Assembly: GCA_021604525.1 (NCBI GenBank)
Contig: BQJD01000002.1
Coordinates: 178,336 to 242,335, forward strand
Length of the DNA stretch: 64,000 nucleotides
Source of the DNA: a marine bacterium B5-7
GTDB taxonomy: Bacteria > Pseudomonadota > Gammaproteobacteria > Arenicellales > CAJQKF01
Direction of reading: 5' to 3'
A model generated the notes under the pieces. That model ran no database searches. It saw only the letters and a list, made by a program, of their open reading frames with translations, and had not been told where the DNA came from. The position numbers were made by a program, and so were the translations under genes. This document shows positions 18,384 through 27,783 of this stretch, piece after piece. Numbering within the stretch: position 1 is the first letter of the stretch; the number at the start of each line of letters is the position of its first letter.

Positions 18384-20120
18384 TTACTGTTCAGCCCAGC
18401 GCTTGACCAACTCTTCGTAAGCAACGGTCTCGCCCTGGGGCTTCTCGTTTTCCAGTTTGGCCTTGGGCGAGCCCTCCTTCGACAGCCATTCGGACGGATC
18501 CTTCTCTTCATTGAGACGCGGACCACAGCCACCATATACCCCGGCCTTCTCGTCAGCCGCCTGCATACGAGCCATCACCTGATCCATTTCCGATGCCAGT
18601 CGGTCCATGGCCTCTTGCGGTGTAAATACGCCTGAGTTGACGTCACCGATCTGCTGCCACCAAATCTGTGCAAGTTTCGGATAATCCGGAACATTGACGC
18701 CTGTGGGTGACCACAGTACACGGTCCGGCGAACGGTAGAATTCCACCAGACCACCGAGTTTCGGCGCCCGATCGGTGAACGACTGATGCCTGATGGTACT
18801 GTCTCGCACGAAGGTCAGACCAACGTGACTCTTCTTGACGTCAACGGTCTTGGAAACCACGAACTGTGCATACAGCCAGGCGGCCTTGCGACGATCCACC
18901 GGGGTCGAGTTAAACAGTGTCCATGAACCAGCATCCTGGTAACCCAGCTTCTGTCCCTCTTCCCAGTAGGGGCCGTGAGGAGATGGCGCCATTCGCCACA
19001 ATGGATTGCCTTCATCATCGACAGTATTGTTGCCCTCGCTTTTAGGCGCCACCATCGAAGCGGTAAACGCGGTGTACCAGAAAATCTGCTGGGCGACATT
19101 GCCTTGCGAGAGTGCAGGTAACGACTGGTAGAAGTCATAACTGGCTGCTCCCGGCGGAGCGTATTTGCGCAACCACTCATCCCACTTTCGTATTGCATAG
19201 ACCGCGGCAGGACCGTTTGCAGCGCCACCGCGTGACACCGATGCACCAACCGGATTACAGGTGCCTGCCTCCATACGAATGCCCCACTCATCGACAGGTA
19301 CGCCATTGGGCAAGCCCTTGCTACCCTCGCCGGCCATCGACAGCCAGGCATCCGTCATTCGCCAGCCGAGATCCGGAGCGCGTTTACCGTAGTCCATATG
19401 TCCATATACCTGGACGCCATCGATTTCCTTGACGTGTTCGGTGAAGAACTCTGCAATGTCCTCATACGCCGACCAGTTGACCGGAACGCCAAGATCATAG
19501 CCATACATTTCCTTGAACTTGTCCTTGATCTCGGGTCGATCAAACCAGTCCTTGCGATACCAATATAGGTTGGCGAACTGTTGATCCGGCAACTGATATA
19601 GCTTGCCATCGGGACCCGTTGTAAACGACTTGCCGATGAAGTCGTCGACATCCAGCATCGGGTTGGTAACGTCTGCGCCATCACCGCTCATCCAGTCGCT
19701 CAAATTGACTGCAAGCTGCAGTCTTGAATGAGTACCGATCAGATCGGAGTCGTTGATGTATGCATCGTACAAATTACGCTTGGTCTGCATCTGCGTTTGT
19801 ACAGCCTGCACCACTTCGCCTTCGCCGAGAAGTTGATGGTTGACCTTGATACCGGTGATTTCCTCAAATGCCTTGGTCAGCGTTTTGGATTCGTATTCGT
19901 GGGTTGGAATGGTCTCTGAAAGAACATTGACCTCCATTCCCTCGAACGGTTTGGCGGCATTAATAAACCACTCCATTTCCTTAACCTGATCATCCCGGGT
20001 CAGGGTCGATGGTTGGAATTCACTATCGATCCACTTCTCAGCCTCGGCCATGCCGGCAAAACCGGAAGGCGACACGACAAACGCCGCGACAAGAGCTGAC
20101 AGTTGTATTTTGCGGTACAT
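18384..20120 (-). CDS. glpV: Glycerol ABC transporter substrate-binding protein
   Basis: The 578-residue periplasmic binding protein starts with a signal peptide (positive N-terminus, hydrophobic core, cleavage probably after AGMAEA near residue 27). It is of the large type seen for glycerol, larger than maltose-binding proteins. It captures substrate and delivers it to GlpP/GlpQ. The start ATG 20120 has a very strong site, AGGAGGAG, four bases upstream. A good promoter lies at 20151-20179. Here glpV is the first gene of the operon, whereas in Rhizobium leguminosarum it follows the permease genes. Confidence 0.88.
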   Translation of the reverse strand: MYRKIQLSALVAAFVVSPSGFAGMAEAEKWIDSEFQPSTLTRDDQVKEMEWFINAAKPFEGMEVNVLSETIPTHEYESKTLTKAFEEITGIKVNHQLLGEGEVVQAVQTQMQTKRNLYDAYINDSDLIGTHSRLQLAVNLSDWMSGDGADVTNPMLDVDDFIGKSFTTGPDGKLYQLPDQQFANLYWYRKDWFDRPEIKDKFKEMYGYDLGVPVNWSAYEDIAEFFTEHVKEIDGVQVYGHMDYGKRAPDLGWRMTDAWLSMAGEGSKGLPNGVPVDEWGIRMEAGTCNPVGASVSRGGAANGPAAVYAIRKWDEWLRKYAPPGAASYDFYQSLPALSQGNVAQQIFWYTAFTASMVAPKSEGNNTVDDEGNPLWRMAPSPHGPYWEEGQKLGYQDAGSWTLFNSTPVDRRKAAWLYAQFVVSKTVDVKKSHVGLTFVRDSTIRHQSFTDRAPKLGGLVEFYRSPDRVLWSPTGVNVPDYPKLAQIWWQQIGDVNSGVFTPQEAMDRLASEMDQVMARMQAADEKAGVYGGCGPRLNEEKDPSEWLSKEGSPKAKLENEKPQGETVAYEELVKRWAEQ

Positions 20121-20150
20121 GACTCCTCCTATTTGTTTTTTGGGTCATTC

Positions 20151-20179
20151 ATAATATTTGTAGATTTTGCGTTTTTCAA
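20151..20179 (-). promoter_or_regulatory. Promoter of the glpV-glpU operon
   Basis: On the minus strand TTGAAA (20174-20179) and TATTAT (20151-20156) are separated by exactly 17 bases, close to the sigma70 consensus. It lies 31 bases upstream of the glpV start codon. The -35 box overlaps one arm of the inverted repeat at 20173-20194, which fits repression by GlpR. Confidence 0.65.
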
Positions 20180-20215
20180 GGCATAATATGAAAATAATGA
20201 AAGGAAAAACGAAAG
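20173..20215. promoter_or_regulatory. Putative GlpR operator region
   Basis: TTTTCA (20173-20178) and TGAAAA (20189-20194) form a perfect inverted repeat with a 10-bp gap. Further GAAA direct repeats begin at 20199, 20204 and 20211, roughly one helix turn apart. Repeated TTTC/GAAA elements are typical DeoR-family targets. The position over the glpV -35 supports a repressor role. Confidence 0.4.
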
Positions 20216-20252
20216 TCGAGAGGGTTAAATCGAATACGGCTCACCTTAAGAT

Positions 20253-20268
20253 TTACCAACGTTGGTAA
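20253..20268. promoter_or_regulatory. 16-bp perfect palindrome upstream of glpK
   Basis: TTACCAACGTTGGTAA is a perfect palindrome in the glpV-glpK divergent region, 131 bases before the glpK start. It differs from the GAAA-type repeats nearby, so it may bind a second regulator. The protein is unknown. Confidence 0.4.
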
Positions 20269-20399
20269 GCATCGCATTCACAGGATTCGAAGACAGATAT
20301 CCAAATATCGCGGTGGTTCAAGGACATCCTTTCAGGTTATCTTGTAAACGATTATCCCCTGCTACCCGGTGTGACCTTTTAAGTGCTTGAAGTTTCTCC

Positions 20400-21896
20400 A
20401 TGAATGAACCTCTACTACTTGCAATCGACCAGGGAACCACGTCGTCACGAGCGATCGTTTTTGACCGCGCGGGCGCCATAGTTGCCAACGCACAGCGCGA
20501 ATTTGAACAAATTTATCCACACGACGGTTGGGTGGAACACGACCCGGAAGCGATTTTCAACAGTGTTGTCGATACGTGCCGGCAAGCGCTGGACGCCGCC
20601 AATGGTGATGTCGTTGCCGCCGGTATTACCAATCAGCGCGAGACCACTGTGGTGTGGGAGCGCGCGACCGGGAAGCCGATCTATAACGCCATCGTCTGGC
20701 AGGATCGGCGTACCGCCAGTCTCTGTGATGCTCTACGTGCAGATGGCCTGGAAGAACGGGTTCAGGAACTCACCGGCCTGCTGCTCGATCCGTATTTTTC
20801 TGCCTCCAAAATTGCCTGGATACTCGATCACGTTGAAGGGGCAAGAACGCGAGCTGAAAGTGGCGAGCTCGCCTTCGGCACCATCGACTCGTTTTTGCTG
20901 TGGCGTCTGACTGGCGGTCGCAGCCATGCCACCGACGCCACCAATGCAAGTCGTACCCTGCTGTTTAATATTCACACGCAACAGTACGACGACGAGCTTC
21001 TTAAGTATTTCAACGTGCCGCGTGCATTGCTACCCGAAGTCAAGGATTGCACCGCCGAATTCGGCAGGATTATGGAGACGCTCCCCGGTGCCGGCATTCC
21101 CATTCTCGGTATCGCCGGCGACCAGCAGGCCGCGCTGATCGGTCAGGCGTGCTTTGAACCGGGCATGATGAAAAGCACCTATGGAACCGGCTGCTTTGCC
21201 ATGTTCAATACCGGTACCACCGCGGTGGCATCTTCCAATCGGTTGTTGACCACCGTTGCCTACCGCTTGGGCGGCGTAACCACCTATGCCCTGGAAGGCT
21301 CGATATTTATTGCTGGCGCAGCGATACAGTGGCTCCGTGATGAGCTTAAGGTGCTTGAGAATTCTGCCGATAGCGAATCGCTTGCGGCCAGCATCAAGGA
21401 CAATCAGGGTGTGTATATGGTCAGCGCATTCACCGGACTCGGCGCGCCATACTGGGACCCCCATGCCCGCGCAGCGGTATTTGGAATGACCCGTGATAGC
21501 GGGCCGGCACAGCTTGCTAGAGCTGCCCTTGAAGCCGTGTGTTATCAGACCCATGATCTTCTGACCGCCATGACGGCCGACGGCGCGCAGCACCCGAATA
21601 CCCTGCGGGTCGACGGCGGGATGGTTGCCAACAACTGGCTATTGCAATCACTCGCCGATATTACCGGCGTACCAGTGGAGCGACCGGAAGTGGTCGAAAC
21701 CACTGCTCTGGGCGCAGCCCGCCTTGCAGGGCTCGGCGCGGGTGTTTACGATTCACTCGATTCGCTTGCCAGTGTCTGGCATGCCGAACGACGTGCGGAA
21801 CCGTCACTTGATTCGAGTGTACGTAAACGCCAGTTACGCTGCTGGAACGCCGCGGTCGATGCGGTTGCGCGCTATACCCTCGCATTACACGAGTAA
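20400..21896 (+). CDS. glpK: Glycerol kinase
   Basis: The 498-residue cytoplasmic kinase phosphorylates glycerol to glycerol 3-phosphate with ATP, trapping the imported substrate and producing the inducer of GlpR. FGGY-family features are clear: the N-terminal phosphate-binding DQGTTSSR (residues 9-16), TNQRETT near 77-83, and the C-terminal signature [12 protein letters not shown] near 405-416. The length is standard. It is divergent from the glpV operon with 279 bases between the start codons. No strong ribosome binding site is visible. Confidence 0.97.
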   Translation: MNEPLLLAIDQGTTSSRAIVFDRAGAIVANAQREFEQIYPHDGWVEHDPEAIFNSVVDTCRQALDAANGDVVAAGITNQRETTVVWERATGKPIYNAIVWQDRRTASLCDALRADGLEERVQELTGLLLDPYFSASKIAWILDHVEGARTRAESGELAFGTIDSFLLWRLTGGRSHATDATNASRTLLFNIHTQQYDDELLKYFNVPRALLPEVKDCTAEFGRIMETLPGAGIPILGIAGDQQAALIGQACFEPGMMKSTYGTGCFAMFNTGTTAVASSNRLLTTVAYRLGGVTTYALEGSIFIAGAAIQWLRDELKVLENSADSESLAASIKDNQGVYMVSAFTGLGAPYWDPHARAAVFGMTRDSGPAQLARAALEAVCYQTHDLLTAMTADGAQHPNTLRVDGGMVANNWLLQSLADITGVPVERPEVVETTALGAARLAGLGAGVYDSLDSLASVWHAERRAEPSLDSSVRKRQLRCWNAAVDAVARYTLALHE

Positions 21897-21997
21897 GCGG
21901 TCACATCAAAGTCATTCCATCTCGCTTATAATCAGGTATCTTTATCGAGGCGTCGACAGCTATCAACGACGTCCTAACTTATTGGATTATTCAGCGG

Positions 21998-23425
21998 ATG
22001 CGCCCAACCAGAAACGCCAAAATTCTCGCCACCTTGGGTCCGGCCAGTGATAACCTTGATCAGATCCGTGCCCTCGTCAATGCCGGTGCCGACGTATTCC
22101 GGTTGAACTTCAGTCACGGCAGCCAGGACGATCATCGCCACAGCGTCGCACGAATACGACAGATTGAAGAAGAGCTGGGCCGTCCGATTGGCATCCTCCT
22201 GGATCTGCAAGGCCCAAAACTCAGAATCGGCACATTCGAAGACCACGAGATCACCCTCAAGGATGGTCAGCAATTCCGGCTCGATCTCGATAGCACACCG
22301 GGCAATAATCAACGAGTCGCGCTGCCGCATCCGGAGATTCTCAAAGTACTTACAAACGGTACTCATCTGCTATTGAACGACGGCTTGATTAGCCTTCAAG
22401 TCATCTCCTGCGATCCTCAGCACGTTGACTGTAAAGTGATAACCGGCGGTGAGTTGTCCGACCGCAAGGGTGTCAACGTACCCGGCGTGGCATTGCCGAT
22501 CTCGGCGATGACCGACAAGGATTGTGCCGATCTCGACTTTGGCCTTGAACTCGGCGTCGACTGGGTCGCGCTATCGTTTGTGCAGCGGCCTGAAGACGTT
22601 ATCGAACTGCGTAAGCGGGTCAACCAGCGAGCAGCCATTATGTCCAAGCTGGAAAAACCCACGGCAATTCAGTTTCTCGATGAAATCGTTGCTCTGTCCG
22701 ACGCGGTGATGGTCGCGCGCGGCGATCTTGGCGTTGAGATGCGTCCCGAGGAAGTACCGAGCGTTCAGAAACGAATCGTCAGATGCTGCCGGCGTGCTGG
22801 CAAACCGGTGGTTGTCGCCACACAAATGCTGGAGTCGATGATCAGTGCGCCGACACCCACCCGGGCGGAGACCACCGATGTCGCCACCGCGATTTATGAC
22901 GGTGTCGATGCCGTCATGTTGTCTGGCGAAACGGCTGTGGGCGATCATCCGGTCGAAGCCGTTTCCATCATGCATCGGATTATTTGTGAAACCGAGAAAG
23001 ATCCGTACTATCGCGAGACCATTGATGCGCTGATCCCCAACCCGGAACCGGTCAGCGGCGATGCCATCTTCGCCGCAATGAGCCGGGTGGTGGAAATCAT
23101 GCCGATCAAGGTCGTCATCACCTATACCGATTCCGGGTCCACCAGTCTGCGCGCCGCCCGCGAGCGTCCTCGTATTCCGATCTTGTGCCTGACACCCTAC
23201 CAGGCCACGGCACGCTGCATGCAGTTGGTCTGGGGTGTCCACGCCGAGATTGCGGTCGCCTCCGATGATGTCGATACGGTGGTTGCAACTGCATGCCGGA
23301 TTGCCCTGCGTGAAGGTTATGCCGAAGAAGGCGAACACGTCGTCATCACTGCCGGCATGCCGTTCCGGGTTCCCGGCAACACCAACCTTCTGCGTATCGC
23401 TCGCGTACGTGAGGAGCATGTGTAA
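21998..23425 (+). CDS. pyk: Pyruvate kinase
   Basis: The 475-residue enzyme transfers phosphate from phosphoenolpyruvate to ADP, the last step of glycolysis. The active-site region with KLEKP and then MVARGDLGVE (residues about 223-248) and the N-terminal substrate segment RLNFSHG (35-41) are intact, followed by a full C-terminal regulatory domain. The upstream gap contains TATAAT at 21927-21932 with no good -35. The next gene begins six bases after the stop and comB follows 12 bases after that, so the three look like one operon. Confidence 0.97.
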   Translation: MRPTRNAKILATLGPASDNLDQIRALVNAGADVFRLNFSHGSQDDHRHSVARIRQIEEELGRPIGILLDLQGPKLRIGTFEDHEITLKDGQQFRLDLDSTPGNNQRVALPHPEILKVLTNGTHLLLNDGLISLQVISCDPQHVDCKVITGGELSDRKGVNVPGVALPISAMTDKDCADLDFGLELGVDWVALSFVQRPEDVIELRKRVNQRAAIMSKLEKPTAIQFLDEIVALSDAVMVARGDLGVEMRPEEVPSVQKRIVRCCRRAGKPVVVATQMLESMISAPTPTRAETTDVATAIYDGVDAVMLSGETAVGDHPVEAVSIMHRIICETEKDPYYRETIDALIPNPEPVSGDAIFAAMSRVVEIMPIKVVITYTDSGSTSLRAARERPRIPILCLTPYQATARCMQLVWGVHAEIAVASDDVDTVVATACRIALREGYAEEGEHVVITAGMPFRVPGNTNLLRIARVREEHV

Positions 23426-23431
23426 GCACAC

Positions 23432-24196
23432 ATGGGACGAGCATCTGATTCAAGGTTTTTGATCGACGGCAGCGATATCAACACCGAGTCATCCACGAAG
23501 ACGACCGTTGACGATGAGGATGGCCGTTATCAACGCGCCATCCGCTATCCCTATGATTGGCCGAGCGATTGTTATCTTTTTCATAGTGGCCGAAGCCATC
23601 TGGTGCATGATCGAATAGCCGCGCGTGAGGGTCGGGTGGCGGTCCTTGCCTACGGCTCCAACCGGTCTCCTGAACAATTAATGCGCAAGTTCGGCAAGCT
23701 CCACGCTAACCAGGCTATCTTTGTCGAACGCTGCGAGCTCTCCGGCTGGGACGTCATTCATTCCGCTCACGTCACTCGTTACGGCGCGATCCCGGCGGCT
23801 CTTGTCGCCAATCCTGACGTTACTATCCGGGTTGCCGTGACCTGGCTGGATAACAAGCAGCTTTATATTATGGATGAGAGCGAAAGCACTGGCTGCAATT
23901 ACGGTCGCCAAACCCTGACCCGCAGCGCAAAACCTGGTGATGGCGATGCAAACGAATATGAAGTTCAGGCGTATGTAACCAGCCATGGACCACTGAGAGT
24001 CGATCAGCAGCTTGTCAGTCACGCCGCCATCGATGCCAAGGGTCGTCCCGATAAGGGACTTCACACAATCGACGTATTAAAACGCGCCCACACGCTGTTC
24101 GCATCAACGCAATCGTTCAAGCAGTTCGTTCTCGGACTTTGCGACGACGCGCGTTATCGCAAAGAAATCACCCATCTTCTCAAGCAAGGCCTTTAA
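23432..24196 (+). CDS. Gamma-glutamylcyclotransferase-like protein of unknown function
   Basis: This 254-residue protein carries LAYGSNRSPEQL at about residues 73-84. It resembles the substrate-binding YGSN loop of gamma-glutamylcyclotransferase-fold enzymes. The rest is not recognisable to me, and I cannot point to the catalytic Glu with confidence. The first 40 residues look like an extra N-terminal segment rich in Asp, Ser and Thr. It sits between pyk and comB with gaps of 6 and 12 bases and is very likely co-transcribed with both. Confidence 0.55.
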   Translation: MGRASDSRFLIDGSDINTESSTKTTVDDEDGRYQRAIRYPYDWPSDCYLFHSGRSHLVHDRIAAREGRVAVLAYGSNRSPEQLMRKFGKLHANQAIFVERCELSGWDVIHSAHVTRYGAIPAALVANPDVTIRVAVTWLDNKQLYIMDESESTGCNYGRQTLTRSAKPGDGDANEYEVQAYVTSHGPLRVDQQLVSHAAIDAKGRPDKGLHTIDVLKRAHTLFASTQSFKQFVLGLCDDARYRKEITHLLKQGL

Positions 24197-24208
24197 TTCT
24201 TATACATC

Positions 24209-24922
24209 ATGCAAACCATTCACGTTATTGGTAATCAGCAGCATCTGGACTCAGCCCGCTTGCCGGGCAAGGTCGCAGTCGTCATTGATGTTCTGTTTGC
24301 AACCACTACTATTGCCATGGCTCTCGATGGCGGTGCGCGCGAAGTGATTGCCGTACCCGAAATCGATGAGGCACGTAGTTTTGCCGGTGAACCGGATACC
24401 ATCCTTGCCGGGGAAAAAGATGCCGAGATTCCAGACGGCTTCATGACCTTCGCACCACTGGTATTATCGAAAACGCAACTATCCGGCAAGCGACTGGTAC
24501 TGGTCACCACCAATGGCACCGTAGCGTTGAAGAACAGCGAAGGTGCCACACACATATATACCGCGGCCCTGGTGAACGCCGCAGCCATTGCCCGCCATAT
24601 AGTAAAAAACCATTTCGATGAAACAATCCTGCTTGTCTGCTCTGCATCAAGGCATCGCTTTAATATAGAAGACTACGTCGGTGCCGGCATTATCGTGGAT
24701 TATCTGATGCGTGCCGATGTCAATCGATTTCAGCCGACCGACTCGGCAATAGCTGCCAATACACTGGCAAAACCGGACCGGCTGACCGGGATATTAAAAG
24801 ATTCCAGAGTGGGCCGAATGATGAGTGAAATGCAGCTTGGAATGGATGTCGATTTCGCCGCCCGACTCGATTGTTACGATATCGTACCTCGCTTCGACAA
24901 CACTCGTATCGTCGCTGTATAA
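24209..24922 (+). CDS. comB: ComB-family 2-phosphosulfolactate phosphatase
   Basis: The 237-residue protein has the landmarks of the ComB family: the N-terminal VIDVLFATTTIA stretch (residues 25-36), AGEKDAEIPDGF near 70-81, the TTNGT motif near 103-107 and VCSASRHRF near 142. In methanogens ComB hydrolyses 2-phospho-3-sulfolactate to sulfolactate in coenzyme M synthesis. Many bacteria keep the gene, and its bacterial role is not settled. It is the third gene of pyk-GGCT-like-comB. An Ldh2-family gene (ComC type) lies 2.9 kb away and soeABC 12.6 kb away. Confidence 0.8.
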   Translation: MQTIHVIGNQQHLDSARLPGKVAVVIDVLFATTTIAMALDGGAREVIAVPEIDEARSFAGEPDTILAGEKDAEIPDGFMTFAPLVLSKTQLSGKRLVLVTTNGTVALKNSEGATHIYTAALVNAAAIARHIVKNHFDETILLVCSASRHRFNIEDYVGAGIIVDYLMRADVNRFQPTDSAIAANTLAKPDRLTGILKDSRVGRMMSEMQLGMDVDFAARLDCYDIVPRFDNTRIVAV

Positions 24923-24968
24923 ATGTATGAATTGCGTTGTTGATGGTTTAGCGGCTGACGCCTTGTCG

Positions 24969-25709
24969 TCAACCCAATACGCTGCCCTCGGCGGGTTCAG
25001 CCCTGGAAGGATTGATAAAGAACGGCGCCTTGATCCACTCCGCATTGCAGGCACGCGCAACTGCCGGGCGCTTCTCCAACGCCGTCAACAGTCGCCAAAC
25101 ATGCGTATTGGACGATACTTGATTGATAGCAACAGGGTATCCTGCGGGATACAGCATCAGCCAGCGACAGCAAACGCCAAGATACAGATCGAGCGCACTA
25201 AACCCGGAATCAAGCATCCATATTCCGTTATGAGCTGCGATGTGTCGATCAAGAAGCTGCAGGTGACCGAGTATCCGCTCACTGACCATATCGCGGAGAT
25301 GCCCTGCATCCCGATCACCCATATAGCGCTCGGCATAAAAACGAATGCGAAGATCAGCGTGCAGGGTGTTGCTGATATAGAATAACCACCGATACAGATC
25401 ACCGCGGCCATCATGATTGATGCCGGGACCGAGTAACGGATGACGGTCGATGAGGTACAGGCAAATTGCTGCGGTCTCAAACAATACGGTATCGGCAACA
25501 GAACCGTTATTGGAATGCGTCGTCGCGCGACGATGTACCAGCACCGGCAGAAGACCTTGTGGATTGAGTCTCAAAAATTCGCTGCTGCGTTGCTCGCCAC
25601 GACTTCGATCGACCAAACGTGCTTCATAAGCGACATCGGCCTCTTGAAGCGCCATACGAACGATGAGGTTGGCGCTGTCGGGTGAGTAGTACAGAATATA
25701 ATCTGACAT
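24969..25709 (-). CDS. Glutathione S-transferase family protein
   Basis: This 246-residue protein has an N-terminal thioredoxin-like domain beginning YILYYSPDSANL, with a Ser where GSTs place the glutathione-activating residue. The glutathione-binding NPQGLLPVL and FETAAICLYL segments follow, and then the all-helical C-terminal domain. The thioredoxin-like domain holds an unusual insert of about 10 residues between the two binding segments. ATG 25709 matches the family start better than the upstream in-frame starts. It is convergent with comB. The substrate is unknown. Confidence 0.8.
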   Translation of the reverse strand: MSDYILYYSPDSANLIVRMALQEADVAYEARLVDRSRGEQRSSEFLRLNPQGLLPVLVHRRATTHSNNGSVADTVLFETAAICLYLIDRHPLLGPGINHDGRGDLYRWLFYISNTLHADLRIRFYAERYMGDRDAGHLRDMVSERILGHLQLLDRHIAAHNGIWMLDSGFSALDLYLGVCCRWLMLYPAGYPVAINQVSSNTHVWRLLTALEKRPAVARACNAEWIKAPFFINPSRAEPAEGSVLG

Positions 25710-25897
25710 GGCGTAATCCAGCATCGGTATCAACAGACTGTTAAAGTGGCATCTTGTCACAGGTCCTTTGGATATTCACACAAAGAATATGATCAACGCT
25801 GCATATGAAGAATACCGGATGGAGAGGTCGATGGTCATAGCTGAGCAGACATCGCCATCAAACAATTAGCAACTGATTGCGACGCTTTGGAACGTTC

Positions 25898-27562
25898 ATG
25901 AAAAGAGTAACCGATTACCCTGCATGGCAGCAGCTAGTCAAACATTGTGACGCGACATCCGCCATGTCCATGCGCGATCTGTTTATAGCCGAGCCGGATC
26001 GATTCGACTCGCTATCGGTGCGCGTCGACGATCTCCTGTTCGACTATTCCAAAAACCGGATTGATCGACAAGGTATTTCCCTGCTCACAGCACTCGCCCG
26101 TGACGCTGATGTCGAGGCCCGTCGTGACGCCATGTTCCGCGGCGAAGCCATCAATATCACGGAACAACGCGCAGCACTGCATACTGCACTTCGAAGACCG
26201 GCAAGCGACATGCTTGTGGTCGATGGCCGTGACATTGTCAAGGATATCATCCAGGTGCGACATCAGATGGATTCGTTCAGTACCCGTCTGTTTAATGGTG
26301 ATTACAAGGGTCATACCGGCAAACATGTAACTGATGTCGTAAATATCGGCATCGGTGGATCGGACCTCGGTCCGGCCATGGTCTGCGAAGCGCTGTCACC
26401 TTATCGGGATACCGGTATCAATGTTCATTTTGTATCCAATATTGACCCGGCAGACTTGTTGAGAACACTCGCCAATCTCGACGCCGAACACACTTTGTTC
26501 ATCATTGCATCGAAATCATTCACAACACTTGAAACCCTGGCAAATGCACACGCCGCACGCCGCTGGTTTCTCGATAATGGTGGCACCACATCAGGGGCAT
26601 CCAAACATTTTGTCGCCGTCTCCGGCAACCCTGCCAAAGTCGCCGAATTTGGTATCGTTCCCGAAAATCACTTCATATTATGGGACTTTGTCGGTGGCAG
26701 ATATTCGCTATGGTCGGCTATTGGCCTGCCCATCGTCATTGCCGTCGGGATGCAACGTTTTGAGGCACTGCTGGATGGCGCCTACCGGATGGACCAGCAT
26801 TTTCTCAGCGCACCGATCACGGACAACATGCCCATGCTGCTGGCCCTTGCTGGCATATACAATCGGAATTTTCTTGGCTACCGAGGCCAGGTAATTACGC
26901 CTTACGACCACAACCTTGGCCGCTTTGCTGAGCATATTCAGCAACTGGACATGGAAAGCAATGGCAAAAGCGTCGACGTAAACGGCCGTCGAATCGATGA
27001 CTACGATACCGGACCGATACTTTTGGGTGGCACCGGTACCAATGCCCAGCATTCGTACTTCCAGATCCTTCACCAGGGTAGTGATGTTATCCCGGTAGAT
27101 TTTCTGATTGCTGCAAACAGTCATTACCCCGACACCAACCGCCACCGTGAGTTGATGGCTAACTGCCTGGCACAATCCGAGGCGCTAATGACCGGACGTA
27201 ATGTAGACGAAACACGCCAGGCCATGGGTGATCATGGCATCGAGTTGAATGATGACGCATCGATAAATCATCGCGTGTTCGACGGCAATCGTCCGAGCAA
27301 CACACTCGCCTACCGACGACTCGACCCGCATACGCTCGGCATGCTGATCGCTCTGTATGAGCACAAGGTGTTCGTTGAAGGAGTGATCTGGAATATCAAT
27401 TCCTTCGACCAGTTCGGCGTTGAGCTGGGCAAGGAGTTAGCCGGAAAGATTAACACAGACCTTGATGAACAAAAAAGTGCAGGCGTTGAGTCAACCCGTA
27501 CCAAAGCGTATGACGCTTCGACCAGGGGCCTGATTGACCATCTGCGTTTATTGAAAGATTGA
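25898..27562 (+). CDS. pgi: Glucose-6-phosphate isomerase
   Basis: The 554-residue enzyme interconverts glucose 6-phosphate and fructose 6-phosphate. Motifs include the GIGGSDLGP loop (about residues 148-156), the SKSFTTLET phosphate-binding segment (about 207-215), the catalytic-base region with HNLGRFAEHIQQ, and NINSFDQFGVELGK near the C-terminus. ATG 25898 is preferred; a TTG seven codons earlier has no advantage. It is a single gene, convergent with the Ldh2-type gene. For an organism using glycerol it would serve gluconeogenesis and wall sugar supply. Confidence 0.97.
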   Translation: MKRVTDYPAWQQLVKHCDATSAMSMRDLFIAEPDRFDSLSVRVDDLLFDYSKNRIDRQGISLLTALARDADVEARRDAMFRGEAINITEQRAALHTALRRPASDMLVVDGRDIVKDIIQVRHQMDSFSTRLFNGDYKGHTGKHVTDVVNIGIGGSDLGPAMVCEALSPYRDTGINVHFVSNIDPADLLRTLANLDAEHTLFIIASKSFTTLETLANAHAARRWFLDNGGTTSGASKHFVAVSGNPAKVAEFGIVPENHFILWDFVGGRYSLWSAIGLPIVIAVGMQRFEALLDGAYRMDQHFLSAPITDNMPMLLALAGIYNRNFLGYRGQVITPYDHNLGRFAEHIQQLDMESNGKSVDVNGRRIDDYDTGPILLGGTGTNAQHSYFQILHQGSDVIPVDFLIAANSHYPDTNRHRELMANCLAQSEALMTGRNVDETRQAMGDHGIELNDDASINHRVFDGNRPSNTLAYRRLDPHTLGMLIALYEHKVFVEGVIWNINSFDQFGVELGKELAGKINTDLDEQKSAGVESTRTKAYDASTRGLIDHLRLLKD

Positions 27563-27783
27563 CGCGATCCGCAACCTATCATGGCGTCAGTGTCGACCAC
27601 CGATCCAAAAATGAAAATTCGCGTTAGCCATGATGGATCGATTCCCAGTCAGCACGATCCCCAGTTTGAATTGCCGATACGGTTGCGTTGTTATCTGTGT
27701 CAGGTGTCTTCAAGATAGTTTCCTGTCAGTGGTTTATCGCCGTACCTTGTCAGGTATCTTGTTGGCAGTGATTAGATTGAGAC

